From Fimbriimonas sp. (GTDB lineage Bacteria; Armatimonadota; Fimbriimonadia; Fimbriimonadales; Fimbriimonadaceae), in NCBI GenBank assembly GCA_029866005.1, contig JARXAE010000025.1, positions 79,154 to 143,153 of the forward strand: DNA of 64,000 bases, read 5' to 3'. Under the pieces are notes generated by a model. The model searched no databases. It was not told the origin of the DNA and saw only the letters and a program-made list of their open reading frames with translations. The position numbers and the translations under genes are program-made. Of the stretch, positions 31,952-41,919 are shown piece after piece; the first letter of the stretch is position 1, and each line of letters opens with the position of its first letter.

Positions 31952-33073
31952 ATGAAGCTCCCCACCAATCCGCAGAAGCGGAACAACTGGATCGCTTTTT
32001 TTGTGATCGTTAGTCTGCCCGTTTGCTGTGGGTTGGTGATTGCGGGGACATGCCTGGCTCCCCCGAATCCTGAGAATGTAGTTAACAGGAACATCGTCGA
32101 GGTTGAGACTTCGGCGGAGGAAATGGGGCTCCGTGGGACGATTTTGCACGAGACAGATAGCGCGGAAGTGGTTGCGATTGATCTTGCCACGGGTGCCACA
32201 AAAACTGTCTTTCAGAGCAAGGGTGGCTTCAGGATTCACGCGATTCAGGGTCCTAATCGAAACGGAGTAGCGGTCGTGGTTGAGAACGACTTTATGCTGA
32301 AGCGACACCGAGTGATCAGGCTTAACCTGGGTGAGGGAACGCGAGAAGTTGTTTGGGATCGCCCTGGGGATGCGCTCTGGGAAAGTGCGATTGGCGAACA
32401 GATGTCATTAGCCGAGTCAAAAAACTTGCTGGTCGTGTATTCGGGCGGCGGCGGCACCCAACTCTCTGATCCGCCAGCGTATATGACAACCGGAAAACTT
32501 GTGTTGCTCGACTTGGACTCGAAAAAAGAATCCCTCGTGGCTCGTCCAGCTTTCGAGGGATGCTCGGCAATTTCGGATGACGGTTCGACGATTTGGTTCG
32601 CGAAGTCGATGGACAGAAACGCGGCTAGACGAATGCCCGGAGGGTTCGCTGTAAGGGGTGGGAAAGGACCGGCGTGCGGAATCTACAAGTGGCAGGATTC
32701 GAAGGTTCGCCCGATCGCTGCCGGATTCTATATCCGGAATTTCATCCGACCCAACACCACAATGATCAGCGGGAACGAGACAGATTCGTTTCTCCTGAAT
32801 CAGAACACAGCGGTCGCTTCCAATCTCAAACTCCCTTCTTACGTCGGTGGCATTGAAGAATGGTTACCCGATGACACGCTTCTGGCGATTTGTCCCCAAT
32901 CCGATCCGAGCAAAGTAGTGTTTGTCGGCGATAACTTCTCAAGCGGAAAGCAGGCACTTGACCGAATCGTCGCGATCAATCCGGCAAAGGGGAAGATGCA
33001 TACCATTGTGCAGGCGTTCGATTCTGTCTACGACACGTGGTCGTACGGCGAGTGGTCGGCTCCCGCGAAATGA
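31952..33073 (+). CDS. Membrane-anchored hypothetical protein, propeller-like
   Basis: This 373-residue protein has a basic N-terminus and one hydrophobic anchor at about 13-33 (WIAFFVIVSLPVCCGLVIAG), then a large extracytoplasmic part. Repeating strand patterns with Asp/Gly turns (DSAEVVAIDLATGATKTVF, TGKLVLLDLDSKKESLV, SDDGSTIWFAKS) suggest a TolB-like beta-propeller. There is no catalytic motif. It sits 64 bp after the phosphatase gene and 40 bp before the second GH13 gene, so it could be co-transcribed. Function unknown. Confidence 0.7.
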   Translation: MKLPTNPQKRNNWIAFFVIVSLPVCCGLVIAGTCLAPPNPENVVNRNIVEVETSAEEMGLRGTILHETDSAEVVAIDLATGATKTVFQSKGGFRIHAIQGPNRNGVAVVVENDFMLKRHRVIRLNLGEGTREVVWDRPGDALWESAIGEQMSLAESKNLLVVYSGGGGTQLSDPPAYMTTGKLVLLDLDSKKESLVARPAFEGCSAISDDGSTIWFAKSMDRNAARRMPGGFAVRGGKGPACGIYKWQDSKVRPIAAGFYIRNFIRPNTTMISGNETDSFLLNQNTAVASNLKLPSYVGGIEEWLPDDTLLAICPQSDPSKVVFVGDNFSSGKQALDRIVAINPAKGKMHTIVQAFDSVYDTWSYGEWSAPAK

Positions 33074-33112
33074 TTCTCGGTTATTCACATCGTTTTGGTT
33101 TAGAATTTAGCC

Positions 33113-34645
33113 ATGCTCACCGGAGCCTTGATGATGATGTCGACGTTGACTACTCCGAAAGATTTTGCCCGCCGGGCGGCGGATTGGCGGAATGGGGCGG
33201 TTGTTTACCAAGTGATGGTGGATCGCTTTGCGCCTTCGGCGAATCTGGAAGCGAAGAAATCGCTGTACGCGTCTCCGAAGCGGCTTTTGCCTTGGACCAC
33301 GGAGCCGAAGCAAGGGAAAAACAACGAAAAGCTGGGCATGTGGTCGCACGAGATCGACTTCTGGGGTGGGGACCTTTCCTCGTTCGCATCGAAGCAGAGC
33401 TACATCAAGGAACTCGGAGCGGACGTTGTGTACTTCTTGCCGATCTTTGAGGGGTTTACGAACCACAAATACGACACTCTTGATTACACCAAAATTGATC
33501 CACAATTAGGATCCCGGGACGATCTGAAGCGCGTTGTCAAGGGCCTGCACAAAGATGGAATCAAGGTGATGCTTGACGGGGTGTTTAATCACCTGAGTCA
33601 ATACGCGCCGATGTTCACGGCGGCTCGTGCCGATGCCAAGGACCCTCAGCGTGATTGGTTCTTTATCGATGAGAAGGGCGGTTACCGAGCTTACGCCAAT
33701 GTTCGAAACATGCCTTCTTGGAACCTCGAAAACAAAGCTGTCCGAGACTACCTGTGGAACCAAAAGTCTTCGGTGGTCCGGCAGTATCTGAAGGACGGCA
33801 TTGATGGCTGGCGACTGGATGTTGCGTTCGAGGTCGGTCCAGAGTGGTGCGGCGAGATCACGAAGGCTGCCCACAAAGAGAAAGCAGGGTCATGGGTCGT
33901 CGGGGAAGTCGCCGGCTATCCCGCCGATTGGTTCCCTCAGTTAGACGGGGTCTACAACTTCCATTCGTTTGCAGTTGGAAGAGCGATGTTAGAAGGAAAG
34001 ATGTCCGGCGGCCAAGCCGGGCTTGCGCTCCAGCAGCTGGTAAACGACTCGGGAATTGAGAACCTTTTGAAATGCTGGCTTCAGACGGACAATCACGACA
34101 CCGCGCGCTTAGCGAGTATTGTGCCAGCGGTTGAAGACCGAAATCTCCTGCGTTCCTTACAGTTCACGCTGCCGGGTGCTCCGGTCTTGTACTACGGTTC
34201 TGAACTGGGAATGGAAGGCAAAGATGATCCGATGAACCGGGCGCCGATGCGCTGGGATTTGGTTGCAGATACAAATCCTGACTTGGCTTCCACTCGCCAG
34301 CTTATGGCGATTCGGAAAGCGTCCCCCGCATTGCGCTACGGGGACTGCTCGGCTTTAGCAACGGAGAAGTTATTTGGATTCGCTCGCACGACCGACAAAA
34401 TTCGAGAAGCGGTGATTGTGGTTGCAAATCCAACGGCAAAGTCGATTACCGAAACCTTCCCCAGTCGGGTGGGACGGATTATGAGTTGGGGAGAGTTACA
34501 GGACGTCGTGAGTGGCCTGAAATACCGAAGCGTAAATGGCATGTTGACGGTAACAGTTCCTCCGAAGTCTGTTCAGATACTAAAGCCGATTACAGACGCG
34601 ACCGACGGGATTAGTCGGTACCATCGCATCGATCCGCTAAACTAA
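33113..34645 (+). CDS. GH13-family enzyme, probably cytoplasmic
   Basis: This 510-residue protein has all GH13 regions: LDGVFNH (I), DGWRLDVAFE with nucleophile D236 (II), WVVGEVAGYP with E265 (III), and TDNHDTAR with H328-D329 (IV). The N-terminus VVYQVMVDRFA is typical of the catalytic core of cyclomaltodextrinase/neopullulanase-type enzymes, but it lacks a long N-terminal starch domain. No signal peptide is seen; several ATGs lie within the first nine codons. Together with the giant secreted amylase it would finish glucan breakdown inside the cell. Likely substrate is maltodextrin. Confidence 0.88.
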   Translation: MLTGALMMMSTLTTPKDFARRAADWRNGAVVYQVMVDRFAPSANLEAKKSLYASPKRLLPWTTEPKQGKNNEKLGMWSHEIDFWGGDLSSFASKQSYIKELGADVVYFLPIFEGFTNHKYDTLDYTKIDPQLGSRDDLKRVVKGLHKDGIKVMLDGVFNHLSQYAPMFTAARADAKDPQRDWFFIDEKGGYRAYANVRNMPSWNLENKAVRDYLWNQKSSVVRQYLKDGIDGWRLDVAFEVGPEWCGEITKAAHKEKAGSWVVGEVAGYPADWFPQLDGVYNFHSFAVGRAMLEGKMSGGQAGLALQQLVNDSGIENLLKCWLQTDNHDTARLASIVPAVEDRNLLRSLQFTLPGAPVLYYGSELGMEGKDDPMNRAPMRWDLVADTNPDLASTRQLMAIRKASPALRYGDCSALATEKLFGFARTTDKIREAVIVVANPTAKSITETFPSRVGRIMSWGELQDVVSGLKYRSVNGMLTVTVPPKSVQILKPITDATDGISRYHRIDPLN

Positions 34646-34648
34646 GCC

Positions 34649-34954
34649 ATGCATTGGGAATCGACGGATAACTTTGGAAATTTGTCGGTGGCGACCTCCG
34701 CGGCCACTTCATTAGAAGAGCTCTCGGTCGACCTACAATCGATGGTTGATGTCGTTTTTGCCCGCACTCCCGAGGGAGTGACATTTAGCGTCGATAAGAG
34801 TTATCAGGAGATTGCTGCGCCGAGCGATCAGCAGGTAACTCACGTGCTTACGGTGCCTCTTTTGGCATCCGTAAGCGCGGAAGATGTGCAGTCAACATTA
34901 CGGGAAGTGCTCGCCAATATGGGCCAAAACGCTACGGTTCAGGGAACCTGGTAG
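34649..34954 (+). CDS. Hypothetical 101-residue protein
   Basis: This small soluble protein starts three bases after the stop of the GH13 gene and looks like part of its transcript. It is acidic and Ser/Val-rich (ATSLEELSVDLQSMVDVVFART, VTHVLTVPLLASVSAEDVQ), with a predicted alpha-beta pattern and no Cys. No family is recognised. There is no strong ribosome site, which fits re-initiation after the upstream stop. Function unknown. Confidence 0.6.
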   Translation: MHWESTDNFGNLSVATSAATSLEELSVDLQSMVDVVFARTPEGVTFSVDKSYQEIAAPSDQQVTHVLTVPLLASVSAEDVQSTLREVLANMGQNATVQGTW

Positions 34955-35016
34955 ACGGGTGTGGTATCATAGTAGTGCCGCCGAACTTAGCACATTCCTT
35001 TGCGTGCGGCTTTTCT

Positions 35017-36387
35017 ATGCCAAATACCCAAAACCGGGGCGCATCGCGTGGCGATGCCTCACCCAAACGATTCCGAAAATACGCCCCTTCAACTACGATC
35101 ACGGCGCGTAATTCGGATCGAAATCCACGACCGCGACACGAGTCCACTGCGGTTGTGGAGACTGCCATCGCCCCGATGGCCTTCACTGCACTTGGACTCC
35201 CTAACTGGCTTGCCAGTCGGCTTACCCCGATGGGCATTTCTGAGCCTACAGAGATCCAAGCGTCAGCGATTCCGGTTGCTTTGACGGGTGTTGATGTGGT
35301 TGGCCTTGCTCAGACGGGAACGGGCAAAACGCTTGCGTTTGGCCTGCCAATGCTTGTGAAGCTTGGTCAATATGACCAAGGGTTGGTGCTTGCACCTACT
35401 CGTGAGCTTGCCGCTCAGATTCAAGAGACGTTCCAAAAACTCGGAATGCGAACCGCACTTCTTATCGGCGGAGCGCCGATGGGACGTCAGGTCAGCCAAC
35501 TTCGGTCGAATCCGAAGGTGATTATTGCTACGCCAGGTCGGCTTGCCGATCACCTCGCTCAGCGAACGATCAACCTCCGCGATGTCCGAATTGCGGTTCT
35601 AGACGAAGCAGACCGAATGCTCGACATGGGCTTCATCGGTCCGATTCGAGAGATTCTCAGCAAGACACCGCAGGACAGACAGACCCTGTTGTTCTCGGCA
35701 ACCTTCCCTCAAGAGATTGAGCGATTGGCGTCCGAGTTCATGCGAAATCCAGAGCGAATCGAGGTGACCAAACAAGGTACCGCGATTGACCTGGTGACCC
35801 AGGAGCTATTGGTTCTTCAGAAGGATTCGAAGCCGGAAATGCTTCGCCGAATCGTGGACGAAGAGAAAGGCACCATCTTGGTGTTCTCTCGAACTCGCCA
35901 CGGTGCGACTAAGCTTGCGAAAGCGATGCGGAACAATGGCCACACGGCTGCTGAGCTGCACTCCGACCGAACTCTTGCTCAGCGCATGAGTGCCCTCAAA
36001 GGCTTCAAGACGGGCGAGTACCGAGTCATGATCGCTACCGATATCGCAGCGCGCGGAATTGACGTTAAGGGAATCTCCCTTGTCGTTAACTACGATGTGC
36101 CAGAGAATCCAGAGGATTACGTTCACCGAATCGGTCGAACGGGTCGAGCTGGTGCCAAGGGCCGAGCCGTGATGCTTGCATCGCCGGATCAGCACCGAGA
36201 CGTGCGAGACATCGAGAAGTTGATGGGAATGCAACTTGCAATCTCCGAAGATTCCGAATGCTCGCTTCCTGCTCCACGAGCCCCAGGCGGGCGACCGGGT
36301 CAGGGCGGAAATCGCAATAGTCGCAACCGAAATAGCGGTGGCGGCAACGGTGGAAACGGACGCTGGCGCGGCGGAAACGGACGCTAA
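35017..36387 (+). CDS. DEAD-box RNA helicase
   Basis: This ATP-dependent RNA helicase has all motifs in order: F-x-A-L-G-L start and Q-motif ISEPTEIQ, AQTGTGKT (I), PTRELA (Ia), TPGR (Ib), DEADRMLDMGF (II), SAT (III), RGIDVKGISLVVNYD (V) and HRIGRTGR (VI). The tail from about 420 is Gly/Asn/Arg-rich (NRNSGGGNGGNGRWRGG), a typical RNA-binding extension. I use the ATG at 35017; a GTG at 34975 and an ATG at 35176 (MAFTALGL, the usual family start) are possible. GCCGC/GCGGC pairing followed by CTTTTCT just upstream could form a leader hairpin. Roles include ribosome assembly or RNA decay in the cold. Confidence 0.92.
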   Translation: MPNTQNRGASRGDASPKRFRKYAPSTTITARNSDRNPRPRHESTAVVETAIAPMAFTALGLPNWLASRLTPMGISEPTEIQASAIPVALTGVDVVGLAQTGTGKTLAFGLPMLVKLGQYDQGLVLAPTRELAAQIQETFQKLGMRTALLIGGAPMGRQVSQLRSNPKVIIATPGRLADHLAQRTINLRDVRIAVLDEADRMLDMGFIGPIREILSKTPQDRQTLLFSATFPQEIERLASEFMRNPERIEVTKQGTAIDLVTQELLVLQKDSKPEMLRRIVDEEKGTILVFSRTRHGATKLAKAMRNNGHTAAELHSDRTLAQRMSALKGFKTGEYRVMIATDIAARGIDVKGISLVVNYDVPENPEDYVHRIGRTGRAGAKGRAVMLASPDQHRDVRDIEKLMGMQLAISEDSECSLPAPRAPGGRPGQGGNRNSRNRNSGGGNGGNGRWRGGNGR

Positions 36388-37217
36388 CGTCCGCCGATTG
36401 GAACCGTGAGCTCAATGGGCTCGGTTCGCTTAGGGATGAGCTGATGAATTGTAATCGGCTCAAGCCCTGAGTACTTCGAAGCGAACGGGATGCTTTCCCG
36501 ATCCAAAATCTGGTCTCCGGGTGTGAACATGATTCGCGCGGAGACCATTTTTTTGTCCTTGGACATGAGTTCCATTCCGTGCTCGTGGACCGATCTAAGG
36601 TTGGTGCAAGTCACCATGACTCTTGGTCCATTTGGAGTTTGAGTGCGCTTAAAAGTGATGTTTCCTGTGTTGAGATATAGCTTTGGAGAACCGTCCGGTG
36701 TCATCTCCCGCTCGACTTTGACTTCCTCGCGACGATAGACGAACAAGCGACCCCGAATGACAAGCTTTGAGCCTTGGGGAATATTTGCGCTTGGGAATTC
36801 TTCAACCAGCTTTTCACTGAATGTCGACCTTGACTGGGATAGGGGTGTCAGTTTGCCATCTGCAGTTCGTAAAAGCGTTTGAGCCTCGAACCGGATCACC
36901 TCATGAGAGTGCATCTGCCCACCGGCGCTGAGGATTGACTTCAGCCGACCGCCGACCATTTTCGCTTCGCCCTTTGCATTGAATCCGGAGGCTCGGGCGA
37001 TTGAACTCGAAGGAATCTCCAGTTTCTTCTTGGTTGGCGTAGAGTTCGTACGACGGTCAAGGATAACGAGTGCAATTCCAAGGACGGCAACGATTGCCAA
37101 GGTGCCGTATCCGTTTGTTCCTCGCACGACTACTAGTTTGACATCTTTGAACCTGGTCCTGCCCAATCCTGGTATCCGGTTATCTCTTGGTTGCTCCGAT
37201 GAAAATCTCAGTCGCAT
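36384..37217 (-). CDS. Hypothetical membrane-anchored protein
   Basis: This protein has about 278 residues if started at the ATG at 37217, with one transmembrane segment (TLAIVAVLGIALVIL) and an extracytoplasmic beta-rich domain (SAGGQMHSHEVIRFEAQTLL, SKLVIRGRLFVYRREEVKVE, ELTVPIGGR ending). The start is doubtful: its ATG shares the bases of the divergent TMEM175 start (CATG at 37215-37218). A GTG at 37127, just before the membrane segment, would leave room for promoters. The 3' end overlaps the helicase stop by four bases. No family is recognised. Confidence 0.62.
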   Translation of the reverse strand: MRLRFSSEQPRDNRIPGLGRTRFKDVKLVVVRGTNGYGTLAIVAVLGIALVILDRRTNSTPTKKKLEIPSSSIARASGFNAKGEAKMVGGRLKSILSAGGQMHSHEVIRFEAQTLLRTADGKLTPLSQSRSTFSEKLVEEFPSANIPQGSKLVIRGRLFVYRREEVKVEREMTPDGSPKLYLNTGNITFKRTQTPNGPRVMVTCTNLRSVHEHGMELMSKDKKMVSARIMFTPGDQILDRESIPFASKYSGLEPITIHQLIPKRTEPIELTVPIGGR

Positions 37218-37878
37218 GTCGCTGAGTAAAGAGTTACGGGATGAGGGATCGAATTCGGCGCGAGTTTGCGCGCTGAGCGATGGCGTGTTTGCCATCGTCT
37301 TGACGTTCCTCATCTTCCGGCTCGATATTGGAAAGCTGAGTGATGCTGGCTCGGATCGCGAGATCATGAATGCGATCAGAGAGCAGGCCGCCCCACTTTT
37401 GGGTTACATTCTCAGTTTCTTTATCATCGGAGGATTTTGGATGACGCACCAAAGGGTTTTTCGGCACCTGTCGAAGTTCAACCGTGAGCTGTACTGGCTC
37501 AACCTTCAATTCCTGTTCTTTTTGTCGATACTACCCCTGACGACTTCTATACACGCTGGAAACCACGAGCTACGAGTGGGCTGGTGGCTGTACGCTGGGA
37601 ACGTCACTGTGGCCGGATTGGGGCTGTTGGCACTTTGGCTTCGAGCATCGCGCGATTCACTCTTGGACGGGTCTGTCGATAGCGTTGTTCAGACCTTTTA
37701 CATCTGGCGGCTCGCTACGATTCCATTGGTCTTCTTGATCTCGATTCTGGTTTCCTTTAGTAGCGTCATTGTCGCGCAATGGGTTCCACTCACAGTGCCG
37801 CTTGTTTCCTGGGCTGTCCACAGGTTCTTTGCCGCTCGGGTGGATACGAACGTCGTTTATCTTGACATCGCAGCTTAA
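37216..37878 (+). CDS. TMEM175-family potassium channel-like protein
   Basis: This protein of about 220 residues has six hydrophobic helices. The first holds ALSDGVFAIVLTFLIF, the family hallmark (usual FSDGVFAI, with F changed to L here), and later helices carry GFWMTHQRVFRHL and LNLQFLFFLSILPLTTS, also diagnostic. Prokaryotic TMEM175 proteins are tetrameric K+ leak channels with six helices per subunit. The long open frame upstream overlaps the minus-strand gene and is not used. The start at 37216 gives the usual short N-terminus. Confidence 0.83.
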   Translation: MSLSKELRDEGSNSARVCALSDGVFAIVLTFLIFRLDIGKLSDAGSDREIMNAIREQAAPLLGYILSFFIIGGFWMTHQRVFRHLSKFNRELYWLNLQFLFFLSILPLTTSIHAGNHELRVGWWLYAGNVTVAGLGLLALWLRASRDSLLDGSVDSVVQTFYIWRLATIPLVFLISILVSFSSVIVAQWVPLTVPLVSWAVHRFFAARVDTNVVYLDIAA

Positions 37879-37891
37879 GTACACTTGAACC

Positions 37892-38719
37892 GTGTCGGAA
37901 TCGCATTTCACCTTCCCTATCCGTTCAGACAAGTTGACTATGACCTGCTCGGTGCGGTCGACCGTTTTTGACGCACAGACTGAATTCCAGCGCGTGACGA
38001 TTCTTGACACCGACGTTTACGGAAAAGCATTGTTGCTTGATGGGCACATCCAGCTGACCGACTTTGACGAGAGGGCGTACCACGAGGCATTGGTGCAGAT
38101 TCCTGCTCTAAATTTGCCATCCTTCTCCAAAGCCTTGGTGATTGGTGGAGGGGATGGCGGAGTAATTCGGGAACTCTGTCGGCATTCGTCGGTCACTCAG
38201 ATCGACATGGTTGAGATCGACAAAGGCGTTGTTGACGCTTGTCGAGAGCATATGCCCTCCCTTTCCAATGGCGCGTTTGACGATCCCCGGGTTCGTCTGC
38301 ACATTACGGATGCTTTTGCATGGGTAAAGTCGGCTTCAGACTCATACGATTTGATCGTTGTTGACTCGACCGATACATACGAGGAAGAGGAAGGCGAGAT
38401 CAGCGAGATGCTTTGGACCTCCGCGTTTTACTCCGACTTGCTCCGACTTCTATCGCCAGATGGATTTGTCGTAACGCAAGCGGACAACCACGTTTACTGC
38501 CCATACTCCTCGGAGGAAGTACTTGAGCTGTTCGGCTCAGTGTTCCCTTCGAAGGGGTTCTACTTTGCGTTGGTGCCATCTTTTGGAGGGTTCTCAGGAT
38601 TTGTTTGGGGTTCGAAAGGCGCTACACCTGCGGTTAAGTGGACCGCCGGTTTAGACCAGGGCTGGTCAACCTTGAATGAAGCGACCTACAACCTGGCCTT
38701 TTCAGACCTCAGGTTCTAA
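37892..38719 (+). CDS. speE: Spermidine synthase family protein
   Basis: This 275-residue cytoplasmic enzyme has an N-terminal beta domain with FQRVTILDTDVYGKALLLDGHIQ and the aminopropyltransferase core ALVIGGGDGGVIRE, DMVEIDKGVVD and YDLIVVDSTDTYEEEE. It transfers the aminopropyl group from decarboxylated SAM to putrescine or a similar amine. In the last motif bacterial SpeE usually has DSTDPxGPA; here DSTDTYEEEEGE lacks the Pro, so the acceptor may differ. The start is GTG, 13 bp after the channel gene. It is followed by asnS. Confidence 0.87.
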   Translation: MSESHFTFPIRSDKLTMTCSVRSTVFDAQTEFQRVTILDTDVYGKALLLDGHIQLTDFDERAYHEALVQIPALNLPSFSKALVIGGGDGGVIRELCRHSSVTQIDMVEIDKGVVDACREHMPSLSNGAFDDPRVRLHITDAFAWVKSASDSYDLIVVDSTDTYEEEEGEISEMLWTSAFYSDLLRLLSPDGFVVTQADNHVYCPYSSEEVLELFGSVFPSKGFYFALVPSFGGFSGFVWGSKGATPAVKWTAGLDQGWSTLNEATYNLAFSDLRF

Positions 38720-38754
38720 AGTCGCTTCCGGTATCCTGAACCTAGCAGTCTCAC

Positions 38755-40146
38755 ATGGATTATCGACGCAGTTACATCAAGCAGCTTTTTGAACTCGCAC
38801 CGGGAACGGAAGCGACGGCGTTTGGGTGGGTCAAGACTCGCCGCGACAGCAAGGGGCTGTCGTTTGTTCAGCTCAATGATGGCTCGACGTTCAAGGACCT
38901 GCAGGTCATAGTTGATGAGGGCGTGGTTGATCCTGAGTTACTGAAGAAGGTCACCACTGGCTCGTGCGTTGCGTTTAACGGCGTGATTGTCGAATCACCG
39001 GCCGCGGGGCAGGCAGTTGAGCTGAAAGCGTCTTCTCTCGAGATTTTCGGCGAAGCCGATCCGTTGACCTATCCCCTCCAGAAGAAGGGGGCAACGATGG
39101 AGTTTTTGCGCGAGAAGGCTCACCTTCGAGTGCGGGGGAACACCTTTGGCGCAGTATTCCGAGTTCGGAACCAGCTGTCGCAGGCAGTTCACCAGTTCTT
39201 CGATAAGCGTGGTTTCCATAACATCCACACCCCGATCATCACCGCGAGTGACTGTGAGGGAGCTGGTGCCATGTTCCAGGTCACGACGGCCCTTGAGCAC
39301 GGTGCAGACGGCTATAAGCTGGCGAGAAAGGACCCTGCAGATGACTTTTTCGGGAAGCCTTCTTATCTGACGGTCAGTGGTCAACTTGATGCGGAGACGT
39401 TGGCGCTGGGAATGACAAACGTTTACACGTTTGGACCGACATTCCGAGCCGAGAATTCTTCGACCAGCCGACACTTGGCGGAGTTTTGGATGATTGAACC
39501 AGAGATGGCTTTTTGTTCTCTGGAGGGCAACATGAACCTTGCCGAGGAGTTCCTGCGGGAGACGATCCAACACGCACTTGATCATTGCGGCCCCGATCTG
39601 GAGTTTTTCAATCAACGGATTGAGCCAGAACTGTTGAAGACACTCACCCACGTTGTCGAAAGCGGATTCGAGCGGATGACCTATACCGAAGCGGTCAAGC
39701 ACCTCGAGGCGAGCGACGAGAACTTTGAGTATCCAGTCTCGTGGGGTACTGATCTGCAGAGTGAGCACGAGCGATGGCTCACCGAGGTCAAGGTCGGGCG
39801 TCCGGTGATTCTCACCGACTATCCAAAAGAGATCAAGGCGTTCTATATGCGCCTGAACGATGACGGAAAGACCGTGCGGGCGATGGACGTGTTGGCCCCT
39901 CGCATCGGCGAAATCATCGGCGGCTCTCAGCGCGAGGAGCGACTGGACGTCCTTGAGCGGCGTATCTTGGAAGCAGGATTGCCCATCGATGCCTACTGGT
40001 GGTACCTCGATCTGCGCCGATTCGGCTCGGTTCCCCATGCGGGCTTCGGGCTCGGCTTCGAGCGGTTGATGATGTACGTGACGGGAATGAAAAACATCCG
40101 GGACGTGATCCCCTACTTCCGCACCCCCGGTAACGCGGATTTCTAA
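38755..40146 (+). CDS. asnS: Asparaginyl-tRNA synthetase
   Basis: This 463-residue class IIb synthetase has an OB-fold anticodon domain ([22 protein letters not shown]), motif 2 [24 protein letters not shown], and motif 3 [35 protein letters not shown] and the NSSTSRHL form mark AsnRS rather than AspRS. It charges tRNA-Asn. The stop codon abuts the ATG of the next gene without a gap. The length is normal. A 390-codon antisense frame overlies it but is an artefact. Confidence 0.96.
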   Translation: MDYRRSYIKQLFELAPGTEATAFGWVKTRRDSKGLSFVQLNDGSTFKDLQVIVDEGVVDPELLKKVTTGSCVAFNGVIVESPAAGQAVELKASSLEIFGEADPLTYPLQKKGATMEFLREKAHLRVRGNTFGAVFRVRNQLSQAVHQFFDKRGFHNIHTPIITASDCEGAGAMFQVTTALEHGADGYKLARKDPADDFFGKPSYLTVSGQLDAETLALGMTNVYTFGPTFRAENSSTSRHLAEFWMIEPEMAFCSLEGNMNLAEEFLRETIQHALDHCGPDLEFFNQRIEPELLKTLTHVVESGFERMTYTEAVKHLEASDENFEYPVSWGTDLQSEHERWLTEVKVGRPVILTDYPKEIKAFYMRLNDDGKTVRAMDVLAPRIGEIIGGSQREERLDVLERRILEAGLPIDAYWWYLDLRRFGSVPHAGFGLGFERLMMYVTGMKNIRDVIPYFRTPGNADF

Positions 40147-41919
40147 ATGGCCAAGCGTCGCTTTCAACTGGACCCGCGCATCAAGCGCGAGCTCGTGGGT
40201 CAGCGACGCTTAATACTGCTAGGGCTCATCTGCACCGGTCTCAGTGCTGCCCTGTACGGCTCCTCAATGGGCCTCATCCGGCGCCTACTCAAGGACCTTG
40301 AGAAGATCGGGCAAACTCGCGCGTTAGAGGATTTCGACGCGATGAAAATCAGCACGCTGATGATCATCGGAGTCTTTGTGCTGCGCTATTTCTTCACTCG
40401 CGGTCAAACCTACTACCTGGCTGAAGCGGTCGCGAGACTCACAAATGGTCTCCGAGAAAGACTCCTTAATAAACTTCTGAAGCTCCCAGTTACCTACTTC
40501 AACGAAAAACGAGCGGGGTCGATTCAAAGCGTTCTGACGAACGATGTCAACGTCTTCCAATCGGCAGTACAGATCCTACGCGATTCGATTGAGGCTCCGC
40601 TTAAGGCGATCGTTGCTCTCATCCTCATCATCATCATCCAGTGGCAGATGGCGATGATCACATTCCTGATGATTCCGATTATGGGAATCATCGTCCAAAG
40701 AAACGCGAAAAAGATGCGGATCGCCCAAAAGCAGGTTCAGATTGATCTCTCGGAAGTTGGCGCGGTGACTCAAGAAGTGTTGCAGGGCGTAAGGGTTGTT
40801 AAGGCTTTCGGTGCGGAGGAGCAGGTTAATCGGGACTACGGTCGGCTCTTGCATACAAGTTTGAAGAGTCAGTTGCGGGCAGCTCTGCTGGTCGCCAGAC
40901 TTCGGCCGTTGGTCGAGCTGTTGGGAGCGGTTGGTTTATGCGGCGCCATCCTCATCGGGGGTTGGCTGGCGCTCAGCGGCGATATGACGGTCAGCGATAT
41001 GGCTGCCCTCGCATTTGCGCTCGACGCGATCAACCAGGGCTTTCGAGGAATTTCTAATCTCTCGTCAACATATTCTTCCGTTCAGGGAGCGGCGGACAGA
41101 ATTTATTCGGAGATTTTGGACGTGCCATTGCCGCCGGAACATACTGGGCGGCAGACCCTTGAAAGCATCAACGGACTGATCGAGTTTCGAGATGTGTCTT
41201 TCGTGTATCCCGATGGAACCTGGGCACTACGAAACGTCTCGTTCGCGATCCAGCCTGGGACATCAATGGCCCTCGTCGGTCCCAGCGGAGCCGGCAAATC
41301 GACGATTGCCGATTTGCTCCAACGGTTCTACGAGCCAACCAGCGGTGCGATTTTCCTTGACGGAACTGATATCAAAAACTTGGATGTGAACTGGCTCCGG
41401 AGCCAGATCGGAGTCGTTCCCCAGCACACCTTCCTGTTTGCGGGAGGAATTGATGAGAACTTGCGGCTTGGAACTCCTGACGCCACCGACGAGCAACTGA
41501 CCAAGGCCCTCCAAATGGCTCATGCGGAGGACTTCTCAAAAGAATTCCGGGATCGAAATGTCCCAGTTTTGGGCGAACGCGGAGTGCGCCTCAGCGGGGG
41601 ACAGATGCAACGCATTGCGATTGCCCGGGCATTAGTGCGCGATCCTGCGATTCTACTTCTGGATGAAGCCACCAGTGCCCTCGACGCCGAGAGCGAGAAA
41701 GCGGTCACCGCGGCCTTGCAGGAGGTCATGGAGACCCGGACCACAATGTTCATCGCCCACCGCCTCACCACGGCGGCGAGAGCCGACTCCATCCTATTTC
41801 TGAAGCGCGGCGAAGTAATCGAACAGGGGTCGCATACGGAGCTGATGGTTAAGAATGGACAGTACTCGTTGCTGTTCAAAGCATTCAGCGATGGTCTCCT
41901 GGAGGATAATCTTGGCTGA
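40147..41919 (+). CDS. MsbA-type ABC exporter (fused permease/ATPase)
   Basis: This 590-residue half-transporter has six transmembrane helices in the first ~320 residues and a nucleotide-binding domain with Walker A GPSGAGKST, Q-loop VPQHTFLF, signature LSGGQMQR, Walker B ILLLDEATSALD and H-loop IAHRLT. It would act as a homodimer exporting lipids or drugs. The ATG directly follows the asnS stop. The 3' end overlaps the next gene by eight bases. Substrate unknown; a lipid-A flippase role fits a diderm but is not shown. Confidence 0.92.
   Translation: MAKRRFQLDPRIKRELVGQRRLILLGLICTGLSAALYGSSMGLIRRLLKDLEKIGQTRALEDFDAMKISTLMIIGVFVLRYFFTRGQTYYLAEAVARLTNGLRERLLNKLLKLPVTYFNEKRAGSIQSVLTNDVNVFQSAVQILRDSIEAPLKAIVALILIIIIQWQMAMITFLMIPIMGIIVQRNAKKMRIAQKQVQIDLSEVGAVTQEVLQGVRVVKAFGAEEQVNRDYGRLLHTSLKSQLRAALLVARLRPLVELLGAVGLCGAILIGGWLALSGDMTVSDMAALAFALDAINQGFRGISNLSSTYSSVQGAADRIYSEILDVPLPPEHTGRQTLESINGLIEFRDVSFVYPDGTWALRNVSFAIQPGTSMALVGPSGAGKSTIADLLQRFYEPTSGAIFLDGTDIKNLDVNWLRSQIGVVPQHTFLFAGGIDENLRLGTPDATDEQLTKALQMAHAEDFSKEFRDRNVPVLGERGVRLSGGQMQRIAIARALVRDPAILLLDEATSALDAESEKAVTAALQEVMETRTTMFIAHRLTTAARADSILFLKRGEVIEQGSHTELMVKNGQYSLLFKAFSDGLLEDNLG

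Noticed and set aside
34975..35016. GTG start and N-terminal extension of the DEAD-box helicase
   Set aside because: There is no ribosome site and the residues are not helicase-like; the hairpin-forming sequence fits a 5' leader better.
38995..40167. 390-codon minus-strand open frame over asnS
   Set aside because: It is fully antisense to a highly conserved synthetase and has no recognisable domain or ribosome site.
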